A stretch of DNA of 64,000 bases, from the IMG/VR virus record IMGVR_UViG_3300022939_000007, positions 35,764 to 99,763 of that record. One strand, 5' to 3'. Below the pieces are notes generated by a model that saw only the letters and a list, made by a program, of their open reading frames with translations, had not been told where the DNA came from and did no database searches. The first letter of the stretch is position 1; every line of letters starts with the position of its first letter. Source of the DNA: a virus. Below are positions 1-8,540 of the stretch, piece by piece. The position numbers and the translations under genes are program-made.

Positions 1-2
1 CA

Positions 3-617
3 TCAAAGGGTTTGTGGACTGCGAAGAAGAGATATATCTTAAATGTTCATGATAACGAAGGAGTCAGATATAAAACCCCAGAACTAAAAATTATGGGTAT
101 TGAGGCTGTTCGTTCTTCAACTCCGGCTGCGTGTAGAGATAAACTAAGAGAATCCTTTAAAGTTATAATGAAGGGTGATAATGATGAGTTGATTGAGTTT
201 ATTGATAAATTTAGAGAAGAATTTAAAACAATGGATGTACCAGACATTTCTTTTCCAAGAAGTGTTAATGGCCTAAAGAAATACTTTGATTCGAAAGATT
301 TATATACAAAAGGCACACCAATTCATGTGAAAGGTGTGATTCATTATAATAATTTGGTGCAAAAACACAAACTTGGAATGTCTTATCCTTTAATTAAGGA
401 AGGCGAAAAGATTAAGTTTGTATATTTGAAAGAGCCAAATCCGATAGGAAACAATACAATTGCAATTCAAGATTCTTTACCAGAAGAATTTGACTTGCAT
501 CGATATATTGACTACAACAAACAATTTGAAAAGGCGTTTCTTGACCCTATTCAAACTATCACAGACACAATTGGTTGGAAAACTGAAAAAATATTTACAA
601 TTGATGACTTTTTTTAA
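3..617 (+). CDS. 43: T4-like family B DNA polymerase gp43, C-terminal part (5' end outside window)
   Basis: The reading frame is open to the left edge, so only about the last 205 residues are present. They correspond to the palm/thumb region of T4 gp43: the stretch around AKKRYILNV and the PELKIMG...SSTP segment align with the T4 enzyme as I know it. The protein ends in TIDDFF, which fits the C-terminal sliding-clamp-binding tail of T4 gp43 (a short hydrophobic/aromatic motif that docks to gp45). The polymerase and exonuclease active sites would lie upstream, outside the window. The gene is followed after 12 nt by uvsX. A TTG at 12 is in frame but is not a credible start. Confidence 0.95.
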   Translation, partial: SKGLWTAKKRYILNVHDNEGVRYKTPELKIMGIEAVRSSTPAACRDKLRESFKVIMKGDNDELIEFIDKFREEFKTMDVPDISFPRSVNGLKKYFDSKDLYTKGTPIHVKGVIHYNNLVQKHKLGMSYPLIKEGEKIKFVYLKEPNPIGNNTIAIQDSLPEEFDLHRYIDYNKQFEKAFLDPIQTITDTIGWKTEKIFTIDDFF

Positions 618-629
618 TAGGAGAATAAT

Positions 630-1649
630 ATGACATCTGGACTAATGAGTAAGTTAAGAAAGAATACGTCTTTCAAAGATGGAAGAGTTAATACTTTATC
701 AGAATCGCCGTTTTTACATGAAAAGGATAATATTCCTACAAATATTCCAGCAATGAATGTTGCATTTTCTGGATCACTGGAAAAAGGATTTACTTCTGGT
801 TTGACAATGATTGCAGGTCCAAGTAAACACTTTAAAACGGCATTTGGTTTGATTATGATGAAATCGTATCTAGACAAATATCCAGATGCGGTTGCTCTTT
901 TTTATGACAGTGAATTTGGAACTCCACAGAACTATTTTGATGTATTTGAAATTGATACCACAAGAGTAGTTCACATTCCAGTTACTGATTTGGAAGAATT
1001 GAAATTTGATATGGTTTCTCAGCTAAAAGAAATAGAAACAGAAGATAAACTTTTTATCATGGTTGATTCTGTAGGAAACCTTGCATCGAAAAAAGAAGTA
1101 GAAGATGCGGAGAATCAAAAGTCTGCCGCTGATATGACAAGAGCAAAACAATTCAAATCTTTGTTTAGAATGGTAACACCACATCTAACAATGAAAGATA
1201 TTCCAATGGTTGCAATTAACCACACATATGACTCACAGGGGTTATATCCAACTAAGGTTGTATCTGGTGGCACTGGAATGTATTATAGTGCTGATACTAT
1301 TTGGATTATTGGTAGACAACAAGACAAGGTTGGTACAGAAATTCAAGGATATCATTTCGTAATCAATGTAGAGAAATCTAGATTTGTAAAAGAAAAATCT
1401 AAAATTCCAATTTCAGTTTCATGGGAAAATGGTATAGATAAAACTTCAGGTCTTCTTGACATGGCGGTAGATTATGGTGTAATATCCAAATCAGGTGGAT
1501 GGTATCAGATGGTTGATCCAGAAACTGGAGAAGTAGACGATAAAAAGTTTCGTGAAAAAGAAACACATAATATGGAATTTTGGGAAACTTTATTACAAGA
1601 TTCTAAATTTGATGGATTTTTGAAAAAGAAATATAGAGTAGGTAACTAA
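630..1649 (+). CDS. uvsX: UvsX RecA-like recombinase
   Basis: This 339-residue protein is the phage strand-exchange recombinase used in recombination-dependent replication and repair. The P-loop is the UvsX type, GPSKHFKT at residues 63-70, followed by the conserved YDSEFG and VDSVGNLASKKE (Walker B region) and the INHTYDSQ and GGTGMYYSADT segments known from T4 UvsX. It is somewhat shorter than T4 UvsX (about 390 residues), missing mainly acidic C-terminal tail sequence. An AGGAG ribosome site lies just before the ATG. It overlaps the next gene by one nucleotide (TAATG), which suggests translational coupling in a polymerase-recombinase-helicase operon. Confidence 0.97.
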   Translation: MTSGLMSKLRKNTSFKDGRVNTLSESPFLHEKDNIPTNIPAMNVAFSGSLEKGFTSGLTMIAGPSKHFKTAFGLIMMKSYLDKYPDAVALFYDSEFGTPQNYFDVFEIDTTRVVHIPVTDLEELKFDMVSQLKEIETEDKLFIMVDSVGNLASKKEVEDAENQKSAADMTRAKQFKSLFRMVTPHLTMKDIPMVAINHTYDSQGLYPTKVVSGGTGMYYSADTIWIIGRQQDKVGTEIQGYHFVINVEKSRFVKEKSKIPISVSWENGIDKTSGLLDMAVDYGVISKSGGWYQMVDPETGEVDDKKFREKETHNMEFWETLLQDSKFDGFLKKKYRVGN

Positions 1650-1975
1650 TGGCAATTTGGGCTTCTGATTTTATATATCAACAGAGAATGCAGATTTGTA
1701 ATTCTTGTGAAGAGTTTGTAAAAACATTAAAGGTATGTAAATCTTGTGGATGTTTTATGCCTGCCAAAGCTAAAATTGCTAATCTAAGATGTCCAAAAGA
1801 CAAATGGACAGAAGTTTATGGAACAGAAGATCAAGAACCAAAAACTTTGTCTTTACATAAAGGCTCAGATGATATAGAGAAAAAGAAAGAGTCTTTATTA
1901 AGACAGGCACAACATTTAAAAGATGAGTCCGATAGGTTGTTTAGAGAGGCTAAAAAATTAGATGGAACTAACTGA
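1649..1975 (+). CDS. small zinc-ribbon protein between uvsX and gp41
   Basis: A 108-residue protein. Its first half holds cysteines arranged as CNSC...CKSCGC...CP (residues about 17-50), which would form a zinc ribbon. The second half is charged and predicted helical (KKKESLLRQAQHLKDES). A small gene at this place, between the recombinase and the replicative helicase, is common in marine T4-like phages, but I know no established function. Its 3' end overlaps the gp41 start by 14 nt. The zinc site and operon position make nucleic-acid or replisome binding plausible; this is inference. Confidence 0.85.
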   Translation: MAIWASDFIYQQRMQICNSCEEFVKTLKVCKSCGCFMPAKAKIANLRCPKDKWTEVYGTEDQEPKTLSLHKGSDDIEKKKESLLRQAQHLKDESDRLFREAKKLDGTN

Positions 1976-3347
1976 ACAAGTTGTTATGAATTGTTTGTTT
2001 TCGGATGATGCTTATGTAAGAAAGGCATTGCCGTTTATAGAACGAGAATATTTTCAAACCGAATCCAATAAAATTATTTTTGATATGATTAAGAATCATA
2101 TCGAAAAATATAATGATTTGCCTACCAAAGAATCTTTATTGATTTCTTTAGACGATATAAATGTTTCTGAAAATATTTACACAGAATGTTCTCAGTTTAT
2201 AAATTATCTCCATAATCAAAGAGATGAACATAGAAATAGTGAATGGCAATTGGATGCAACTGAAAAGTGGTGTCAAGATAGAGCTATATATAATGCGGTG
2301 ATGAAATCTATCAATATCATTAATGAAGATTCTCCAGAAAAAGGAAACATGCCAAAGATTTTGAGTGAGGCTCTTGCAGTTTCATTTGATAGTAATATTG
2401 GTCATGATTTTATTGATGATTGGGAAGAACGATTTGACTTTTATCAGAGAGTTGAAGAAAAAATTCCATTTCATCTTGATATGTTAAATCGTATCACGAA
2501 GGGTGGACTTCCAAAGAAAACATTGAATGTTGCACTTGCTGGAACTGGTGTTGGTAAATCTCTGTTTATGTGTGATTGTGCAGCAAACCATCTTCTAATG
2601 GGATATGATGTTTTGTATATTACATGTGAAATGGCAGAAGAAAAGATTGCAGAAAGAATTGATGCAAATCTTTTAAACACCAGCATTCAAGATGTTTCTG
2701 CAATGGCAAGAGGTACATTTGATAAAAAGATTGATCGAATCAAGAAAAAGACAACTGGTAAAATGATTATCAAAGAGTATCCAACAGCTGTCGCAAATGC
2801 AAATCATTTCAGACACTTGTTGAATGAGTTATCTTTGAAGAAGAATTTTAGACCAAAAGTTATCTATATTGATTACCTAAATATATGTGCATCTGCAAGA
2901 ATTAAACCTGGCGCTGGTGCAAACTCATATACATTGATAAAATCAATTGCAGAAGAACTAAGAGGTCTTGCTGTTGAAAATGATGTGCCTATTGTGACTG
3001 CAACACAGACGACCAGAGGTGGTTATGCAAACAGTGATGTTGATTTGACTGACACATCTGAGAGTTTTGGTTTGCCTGCTACAGCAGATTTGATGTTTGC
3101 TCTAATATCAACAGAAGAACTTGAAGATATGGGACAGATATTGATTAAACAATTGAAGAATCGATATAATGATCCAAATGAAAATAAAAGATTTGTTGTT
3201 GGAATTGATAGACCAAAAATGAGGTTGTATGATGTTGAAGATGACGCACAGGATGAATTAATACAGGAAAGAACTGATAATACTTATAGAGAAACATTCT
3301 CTAATAAATCTAGCAAAAAGATAGGAAAAGTGGAGATTAAACTATGA
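1962..3347 (+). CDS. 41: gp41 replicative DNA helicase (DnaB family)
   Basis: A 461-residue protein, close to the 475 residues of T4 gp41. The RecA-like core has a Walker A AGTGVGKS at residues 193-200, then ITCEMAEEKIAER, a Walker B YIDYLN and a TQTTR segment typical of DnaB/gp41 hexameric helicases. The N-terminal roughly 150 residues match the helical DnaB-type N-domain. It would unwind the fork 5'-3' with the gp61 primase found at 16376. The start codon lies within the preceding gene, and the 3' end overlaps the next ATG by 4 nt (ATGA). Confidence 0.96.
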   Translation: MELTEQVVMNCLFSDDAYVRKALPFIEREYFQTESNKIIFDMIKNHIEKYNDLPTKESLLISLDDINVSENIYTECSQFINYLHNQRDEHRNSEWQLDATEKWCQDRAIYNAVMKSINIINEDSPEKGNMPKILSEALAVSFDSNIGHDFIDDWEERFDFYQRVEEKIPFHLDMLNRITKGGLPKKTLNVALAGTGVGKSLFMCDCAANHLLMGYDVLYITCEMAEEKIAERIDANLLNTSIQDVSAMARGTFDKKIDRIKKKTTGKMIIKEYPTAVANANHFRHLLNELSLKKNFRPKVIYIDYLNICASARIKPGAGANSYTLIKSIAEELRGLAVENDVPIVTATQTTRGGYANSDVDLTDTSESFGLPATADLMFALISTEELEDMGQILIKQLKNRYNDPNENKRFVVGIDRPKMRLYDVEDDAQDELIQERTDNTYRETFSNKSSKKIGKVEIKL

Positions 3348-3976
3348 CGGACGAAAAAGAAGTAGTAAATTTTGAGGTAGACCAAGAAACTTTTAGAGTT
3401 AAACCACCAGATGGTAACATGGCTTGGATTTCTGTATGGGACAATGTTTTGTCAGCAGAAAAGTGTGAAGAAATTATTGAAGAGTTTGAAAAGGCTTCTG
3501 AATATCATAAGAAAACAGAACATCCAGAATATAGAAGTTTTACTGAATTGAATTTTTTTGATCCAGCACTTCTTTCTGCAAATCCGAAGTTTGAAGAACT
3601 ATCAATGGAACTTTTAGGGAAAGTTTCCGAATATGTTGAGAGTTATAGACAACACAATAATATCGCATTTTTTCCTCAACAATGTCATAATGAAGAAGTG
3701 AGAATGAAAAAATATTTTGCTGGTTCTGAGGACGATTTCAAATACCATGCGGATGTTGGTGATTATGCTTCTGCAAGAAGATTTCTTGTGTGCTTCTTTT
3801 ATCTCAATACTGTAGAGGAAGGGGGAGAGACCGTATTTCCTGATTACAATACAAGTATCTCACCAGTACAGGGCAGACTCGCAGTGTTTCCGCCTTTTTG
3901 GACGCATCCACACCAAGCTCAGCCCGCTGTATCCAATGATAAGTACATTGTAGGTACATATCTACACTACATGTAA
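3344..3976 (+). CDS. 2OG-Fe(II) oxygenase, prolyl 4-hydroxylase-like
   Basis: A 210-residue single-domain enzyme. The Fe(II) triad is visible: H135 and D137 in YHADVGDY, and a distal His in THPHQAQP (most likely H190). K200, ten residues later in SNDKYIVGTY, would bind the C5 carboxylate of 2-oxoglutarate, as in collagen-type prolyl 4-hydroxylases. The GGETVFPDY and GRLAVFPPFW segments are typical of this family. Such genes are frequent in marine T4-like phages, but their substrates are unknown. It overlaps gp41 by 4 nt and is therefore co-expressed with replication genes. A protein substrate is more likely than a nucleic acid one by family (inference). Confidence 0.9.
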   Translation: MTDEKEVVNFEVDQETFRVKPPDGNMAWISVWDNVLSAEKCEEIIEEFEKASEYHKKTEHPEYRSFTELNFFDPALLSANPKFEELSMELLGKVSEYVESYRQHNNIAFFPQQCHNEEVRMKKYFAGSEDDFKYHADVGDYASARRFLVCFFYLNTVEEGGETVFPDYNTSISPVQGRLAVFPPFWTHPHQAQPAVSNDKYIVGTYLHYM

Positions 3977-3979
3977 AAT

Positions 3980-3987
3980 TATAAATA
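3980..3987 (+). promoter_or_regulatory. T4-type late promoter (TATAAATA)
   Basis: A perfect match to the T4 late promoter -10 box, used by the gp55/gp33 sigma-coactivator system. It lies directly after the oxygenase stop and 38 nt before the next ATG. It separates the early replication cluster from a block of probable virion-associated genes. Confidence 0.75.
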
Positions 3988-4025
3988 GTGGTATTAACTC
4001 AATATATAAAGGGTAATTCCATTTC

Positions 4026-5354
4026 ATGGCTTATAATTATAGACCAAAATCATCCCAAGATATAAAAGATCTTGGGGTGGTAATGAGTAAAGAAAAAGTT
4101 TTGGTTTCATTATTCGAAGAAATGAAATCGAACTTTGGAAAATCTTTTGATGAATTTATTACAATAGAGACAGGTAGCGCAGGATTCGGAAACGCAAAGA
4201 TTCTTAATGATTTTAAGAATATGGTCGATATAAATTCATATAAGAAAAAATATATAGGAATATCTCTTAAATTTGGAAATGGATCTAATCCAAGTAGTAA
4301 TGCTCCTACTACTCAACAACAAGAATTAATTACTCTTAAAATATTTGAAGAATTATTATCTAGTAAAACAAAAAATTACAAGAAATTCGACCAATTGCTT
4401 CCGACACTCTTAGAAATATATCCCAATCTTCCATATGAAAAGTCTTGGTATAATTCGTTTGAATTGCAATTTAATCAAATCGAAAAAGAAACCAAACTAC
4501 CCAATAGTACATTTGATGTTTATAATCGTGATGGTGGATTTATGGATTATATATCAAAATTAGTAAATAGTAAGTTTGATATTGCAAAGAAAGATTCGTG
4601 GAATCCTGCTGATATATGGCTTTTAAGGTCGTCTGCTTATAAAAAATACGAAGCGATGTTAAATGAAGCGGTTAGTATTCAAGAGTGTAATGCCATATTA
4701 GTTTCTGCGTATAATAATACAGACATTGTTGGTATTTCTTTGAAAAAGAATGATGGAAAAAAATTAAATTATGATTTAATAAATTTAAAATCTTCTACTA
4801 AAGAAAGTTCTGTAGACTATTCAAAGTTTCTTTTAAATATTCCATATAATGAAAAAACAAAGTCTTTTACTTCGGTTACTAGTCAATTAGAAGTAAAATA
4901 CCAAAACAAAACTTATCGTATGGGAGTAAAAAGCAATCAGGCTCAAATTGGAAACATCACATATGAGTTTGTTGGAACTGGAGCTGCTGCGTTTTTAGGA
5001 AAAGTTCCAAAAGATATGTTGAAACTTGAATTAAAAAAAGATGGATACTTGATGCCAGAACACACTCATTATATGAAGTTTGATAGGAAAGATTTTGAAA
5101 ATAAAATATCGGTTATAAAAAGAAATAAAACACTTTTTACAATTGATGGAAATTTAGATAAATTTGTAGACCAACTTGAAGAATCTTGGTCAAAAGGAAG
5201 AAGTAAAGATAATGTTGTTATATCTCAAATCGTATGTTTTGCATATATTATAGCAAATTTATCATTATCTAGAAGAAAAGAGTTTATAAGGGATTTATTT
5301 TTTATGGCACAGAAAAAAGGCCCAATGTTCGGCCCATTTGGAAAGTTATACTAA
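4026..5354 (+). CDS. conserved phage protein, possibly PD-(D/E)XK-like
   Basis: A 442-residue protein that I do not recognise as a named family. The N-terminal region holds EFITIETGSAGFGNAK and IGISLKFGNGS. In the middle, NPADIWLL (about residue 196) is followed some 40 residues later by DIVGISLKKNDG. An acidic residue, a beta hairpin and a (S/E)xK strand in this order resemble the PD-(D/E)XK nuclease core, but the match is weak. The C-terminal half is Lys-rich, with no membrane segment. It is the first gene behind the TATAAATA late promoter and overlaps the ligase-like gene by one nucleotide (TAATG), so a virion or late DNA-processing role is plausible. Confidence 0.8.
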   Translation: MAYNYRPKSSQDIKDLGVVMSKEKVLVSLFEEMKSNFGKSFDEFITIETGSAGFGNAKILNDFKNMVDINSYKKKYIGISLKFGNGSNPSSNAPTTQQQELITLKIFEELLSSKTKNYKKFDQLLPTLLEIYPNLPYEKSWYNSFELQFNQIEKETKLPNSTFDVYNRDGGFMDYISKLVNSKFDIAKKDSWNPADIWLLRSSAYKKYEAMLNEAVSIQECNAILVSAYNNTDIVGISLKKNDGKKLNYDLINLKSSTKESSVDYSKFLLNIPYNEKTKSFTSVTSQLEVKYQNKTYRMGVKSNQAQIGNITYEFVGTGAAAFLGKVPKDMLKLELKKDGYLMPEHTHYMKFDRKDFENKISVIKRNKTLFTIDGNLDKFVDQLEESWSKGRSKDNVVISQIVCFAYIIANLSLSRRKEFIRDLFFMAQKKGPMFGPFGKLY

Positions 5355-6610
5355 TGAAAAGTTTTAGAACACATTTAAACGAATCAAAAGAAGGTAAAAA
5401 TTTACACCTAGAACATCTTGAAGATGAAATTATTAATAATGGTATTAATGGTGCAAGAGGCGCAGTAAACTTTTTAAGAGCCCTTAGAGATATGTTATCT
5501 GGTTCTGCTACTTCTAAGATCAATATGACCGTAAAGTGGGACGGAGCTCCAGCAATTTTTGCTGGTACTGATCCTTCCGATGGTAAGTTTTTTGTCGCAA
5601 AAAAGTCTGTATTTAATGCAGTGCCATTGTTGTATAAAAGCATAGATGAAATTGAAACAACTTCCGACTTGTCGCCAAACCTAAAGTCAAAATTTAAAGT
5701 TGCATTTTCAGAGTTTTCCAAGTTGGGAATCAAAGATGTTATTCAGGGCGACCTGATGTATACTGATGAAAGAGAAGAAAAAACTTTGGATGGCAAAACT
5801 TATATTACATTTCAACCAAATACATTAGTATATGCTGTTCAAAAAGACTCTTCTATTGGAAAAGAAATTTCTGCATCTAAGGTTGGTGTTGTTTGGCATA
5901 CAACATATAAAGGAAAAGATTTGCAAGGAATGACAGCTTCATTTGGAGTTAATATTTCTGGGCTCAAGAAAACATCTTCAGTTTGGATGGATGATGCAAC
6001 ATTTAAAGATGTTTCTGGGACTGCTAAGTTTACTGCATCTGAATTGAAAACTCTTAATGGACAACTCTCATCTGTCGGTAGAAAATTCAAAAAAATCAAA
6101 GCAAATGAATTTAATTCATTTTTAGAAATTCAGAATAAAACATTGGTGAAAGGATTGTCTGGTGCAAGTTTCAAAACTTTCTTGAATGCATACATCAGAG
6201 AAGGAAAGAATATTTCGACAAAAAATTTGAAAAACTTTGATTATTCAATGTATGTCAAAAATTATTTTGATAATAAGATAATTTCCAAATTGAAAACAGA
6301 AAAATCACGTCAAATAAAAGAAGAATTAAGAGATGAATTGGTCAAAAAACTAATCAAGTTAGATTCGGTTGTATATGCGATAGTTGACTTTATGGAAGAA
6401 ATGATTGCAGCTAAAACTCTAATCGTAAATAAACTAAATAGTATTAAACAAATGACGGATATTTTTGTTAGAACTGATAATGGTTATAAAGTAACAAATC
6501 CAGAGGGATATGTTGCAATTGACCACACTGGAACTAATGCTGTGAAACTTGTAGATAGAATGGAATTTAGTTATAACAACTTTACCGCAGCAAAGGCATG
6601 GGACAAGTAA
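5354..6610 (+). CDS. ligase-like nucleotidyltransferase with capsid-targeting-like N-terminus
   Basis: A 418-residue protein with the signature order of covalent nucleotidyltransferases (DNA/RNA ligases, capping enzymes). Motif I is VKWDGAPA with candidate nucleotidyl-lysine K61 (KxDG). A motif III-like segment is IQGDLMY. Motif IV-like is PEGYV (E384), and motif V-like is AVKLVDR (K398) followed by MEFSYNNF. Similar proteins occur in marine T4-like phages as hypotheticals. The N-terminus MKSFRTHLNES resembles the T4 capsid-targeting sequence MKTYQEFIAEA, with a possible gp21 cleavage after LNE. It overlaps the previous gene and abuts the P-loop kinase gene, giving a ligase-kinase pair. Nucleotide-transfer activity is inferred from motifs only. 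Confidence 0.75.
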   Translation: MKSFRTHLNESKEGKNLHLEHLEDEIINNGINGARGAVNFLRALRDMLSGSATSKINMTVKWDGAPAIFAGTDPSDGKFFVAKKSVFNAVPLLYKSIDEIETTSDLSPNLKSKFKVAFSEFSKLGIKDVIQGDLMYTDEREEKTLDGKTYITFQPNTLVYAVQKDSSIGKEISASKVGVVWHTTYKGKDLQGMTASFGVNISGLKKTSSVWMDDATFKDVSGTAKFTASELKTLNGQLSSVGRKFKKIKANEFNSFLEIQNKTLVKGLSGASFKTFLNAYIREGKNISTKNLKNFDYSMYVKNYFDNKIISKLKTEKSRQIKEELRDELVKKLIKLDSVVYAIVDFMEEMIAAKTLIVNKLNSIKQMTDIFVRTDNGYKVTNPEGYVAIDHTGTNAVKLVDRMEFSYNNFTAAKAWDK

Positions 6611-7714
6611 ATGGACATAATAAGAATTATAGAAAGACTTAGATTGGAAGAAGGTGTTAACGATCCTTCTATTTTTAAAGCAGTATTTCTTGCCGGCGGG
6701 CCCGGTTCAGGAAAATCTTTTATTGTGGGAAAAACTGCACTTACTTCTCTTGGAATGAGAGTTGTAAATTCAGACCCAGCGTTTGAAAAGGCACTTGCAA
6801 AGGCTGGACTTGAAATGACACCAGACGATATTTGGTCTGATGCTGGTCAGACTGCCAGAGTTCGAGCAAAAAAAGTAACATCCAAACAACAATCTCTCTA
6901 TGTACAGGGTAGATTGGGATTGGTTATTGATGGTACGGGAAAAGATTATGAAAAGATTGCAAAACAAAAAGCTCAGTTAGAAAAACTTGGTTATGAAACT
7001 GCAATGATTTTTGTAAACACAAATTTAGAAACGGCCGTTGCTAGAGATGCCGCGAGAAGCAGGACGCTTGGTGCCGCCGAAGTTGGTAAGATGTGGAAAG
7101 GAGTTCAAGATAACATTGGAAAGTTCCAAAGAGCATTCAAATCAAAAATGTTCATTGTTGATAATTCTGATGGCGCAGATTTTGAAAGAGATGTTATGGC
7201 AACATATAGAGCAATTTCATCATGGGCAAAGAAAACTCCTGAAAATAAAGCTGCTCAAAAATGGATTTCTGGACAAAAGGCAAAAAGAAATATTAAAGAA
7301 GAAACTTTAGAGGAACAAAAGTTTTCGGACAAAGAAATCAAAATGGCTATAGGCGTTGCATCTGATAAGCGTTATAAAGATGGTAATATGACAGGCGCAG
7401 TTAAAGCAATTGATAAAATCAAAAAAGGTTTATCTGACCACCCACAAGTTAGGGCTGTTTTGCGGAGACAAAATGAAAATATTTCTGAAGAAAGAGATTT
7501 TGTGGGCGAGACTGCCGAAATGATGATGCGCGACATGATAATCATGCAAAACAAATTAGATGAACTTATAGATGCAATGGAAGAAGAGATGGGAAGACCT
7601 CAGATAGAGAAATTTGAAATCGAACCTTGGATTGTATCTAAAATTACAAAAGCCAAAGATTACATCGATTCCGTGTATGATTATAGTATAATGGATGATC
7701 TGGATTTTGAATGA
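6611..7714 (+). CDS. P-loop kinase (zeta-toxin/polynucleotide-kinase-like)
   Basis: A 367-residue protein with a Walker A GGPGSGKS at residues 29-36, followed by VVNSDPAFEKAL, the VIDGTGKDY strand and VNTNLETAVARDAARSR, which looks like the lid arginines of nucleoside/polynucleotide kinases and zeta toxins. The kinase domain covers about residues 22-200. The rest is a charged helical C-terminal region with many Met/Glu residues. The first 15 residues (MDIIRIIERLRLEEG) end in LEE|G, compatible with a phage prohead-protease site and removable without damage to the P-loop. It lies directly after the ligase-like gene. The substrate (RNA/DNA 5' end, nucleotide or peptide) cannot be told from sequence. 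Confidence 0.82.
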   Translation: MDIIRIIERLRLEEGVNDPSIFKAVFLAGGPGSGKSFIVGKTALTSLGMRVVNSDPAFEKALAKAGLEMTPDDIWSDAGQTARVRAKKVTSKQQSLYVQGRLGLVIDGTGKDYEKIAKQKAQLEKLGYETAMIFVNTNLETAVARDAARSRTLGAAEVGKMWKGVQDNIGKFQRAFKSKMFIVDNSDGADFERDVMATYRAISSWAKKTPENKAAQKWISGQKAKRNIKEETLEEQKFSDKEIKMAIGVASDKRYKDGNMTGAVKAIDKIKKGLSDHPQVRAVLRRQNENISEERDFVGETAEMMMRDMIIMQNKLDELIDAMEEEMGRPQIEKFEIEPWIVSKITKAKDYIDSVYDYSIMDDLDFE

Positions 7715-8007
7715 TGCAAAGCTTTGCTCAATTTTTGGACGAAGGAATTAAATTCAAGTTAATCCGTGGCAAAGACATGGATGTTTTAAAGATGTGGAAT
7801 AAAGGCGATAACAAATGGGTAGAATTAAGAGGCAAGCCTGGTTTTGAAACCAGATATGACCCTAAAGACCCATTACATAAAGCAATAACTGCGTTAGGAA
7901 AATCTGCTAACATATCAGATTTTATGAATGGAGATGAAGTAAGTATTAATCCAAAACATCCAGACGCTAAGAAGGCGTTGAAAACAATACAGGGTTTGAT
8001 GAAATGA
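7711..8007 (+). CDS. small protein with capsid-targeting-like N-terminus
   Basis: A 98-residue basic protein. It begins MMQSFAQFLDEGIKFK; the second Met (7714) may be the true start, giving MQSFAQFLDEG. This closely parallels the T4 capsid-targeting sequence MKTYQEFIAEA, and LDE|G fits the (L/I)xE cleavage rule of the gp21 protease. The remainder (about 85 residues) has a high Lys/Asp content and no recognisable domain. The ATG overlaps the kinase stop and the gene's own stop overlaps the next ATG (ATGA), so it belongs to one translationally coupled run. A head-packaged internal protein is the best guess. Confidence 0.7.
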   Translation: MMQSFAQFLDEGIKFKLIRGKDMDVLKMWNKGDNKWVELRGKPGFETRYDPKDPLHKAITALGKSANISDFMNGDEVSINPKHPDAKKALKTIQGLMK

Positions 8008-8540
8008 AAAGTTTTAGACAGTTTCAAAATATTGAAGAGATGGTAGAATATCATGTTATTAGTGAAATTCCATTATTAGATAATGTATTTCGTTTAGGAT
8101 CGAATGCATTTTTTGAAACTTTTAATATTGCAAGAAAAATGTATGAAGAAGGAAAACTAGAATTCGATTCATATGATATAGAAATTCTTGAAACAGATAT
8201 TGGAAAGTGGGAATTGTTTGAAAATGAACATGTCCCGCTCGATTGTCCTTTTTTGGTTGAGGAAGAAAAAGATGTAGAATTAAATTCTCCCAAAAGAGGC
8301 GGTAACAAGAAATACTATGTTTATGTGAAAAATGAAAAGGGAAATATTATAAAGGTTGAGTTTGGAGATACAACTGGATTGACTGCAAAAATTAATAACA
8401 AAGAAGCTGCTAGAAATTTTGCAGCAAGACATAATTGCGATCAGAAAAACGACAAAACAAAACCTGGCTACTGGGCATGTAGATTGCCTAGATATGCAAA
8501 ACAACTTGGATTGAGTGGAGGCGGAAGCTATTTTTGGTGA
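8004..8540 (+). CDS. protein with capsid-targeting-like N-terminus and conserved marine-phage C-terminal domain
   Basis: A 178-residue protein. The N-terminus MKSFRQFQNIEEMVEY resembles a T4-type capsid-targeting peptide, with a possible cleavage after IEE. Residues about 90-178 form a compact domain with NKKYYVYVKNEKGN, VEFGDTTGL, AARNFAARHNCDQK and GYWACRLPRYAKQLGL, ending GGGSYFW. I have seen this domain in many marine T4-like phage proteins without known function; its Cys/His residues (HNCD, YWAC) might bind metal. It is translationally coupled to its neighbours. A virion internal protein is inferred from the N-terminus and from the late promoter upstream at 3980. Confidence 0.78.
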   Translation: MKSFRQFQNIEEMVEYHVISEIPLLDNVFRLGSNAFFETFNIARKMYEEGKLEFDSYDIEILETDIGKWELFENEHVPLDCPFLVEEEKDVELNSPKRGGNKKYYVYVKNEKGNIIKVEFGDTTGLTAKINNKEAARNFAARHNCDQKNDKTKPGYWACRLPRYAKQLGLSGGGSYFW

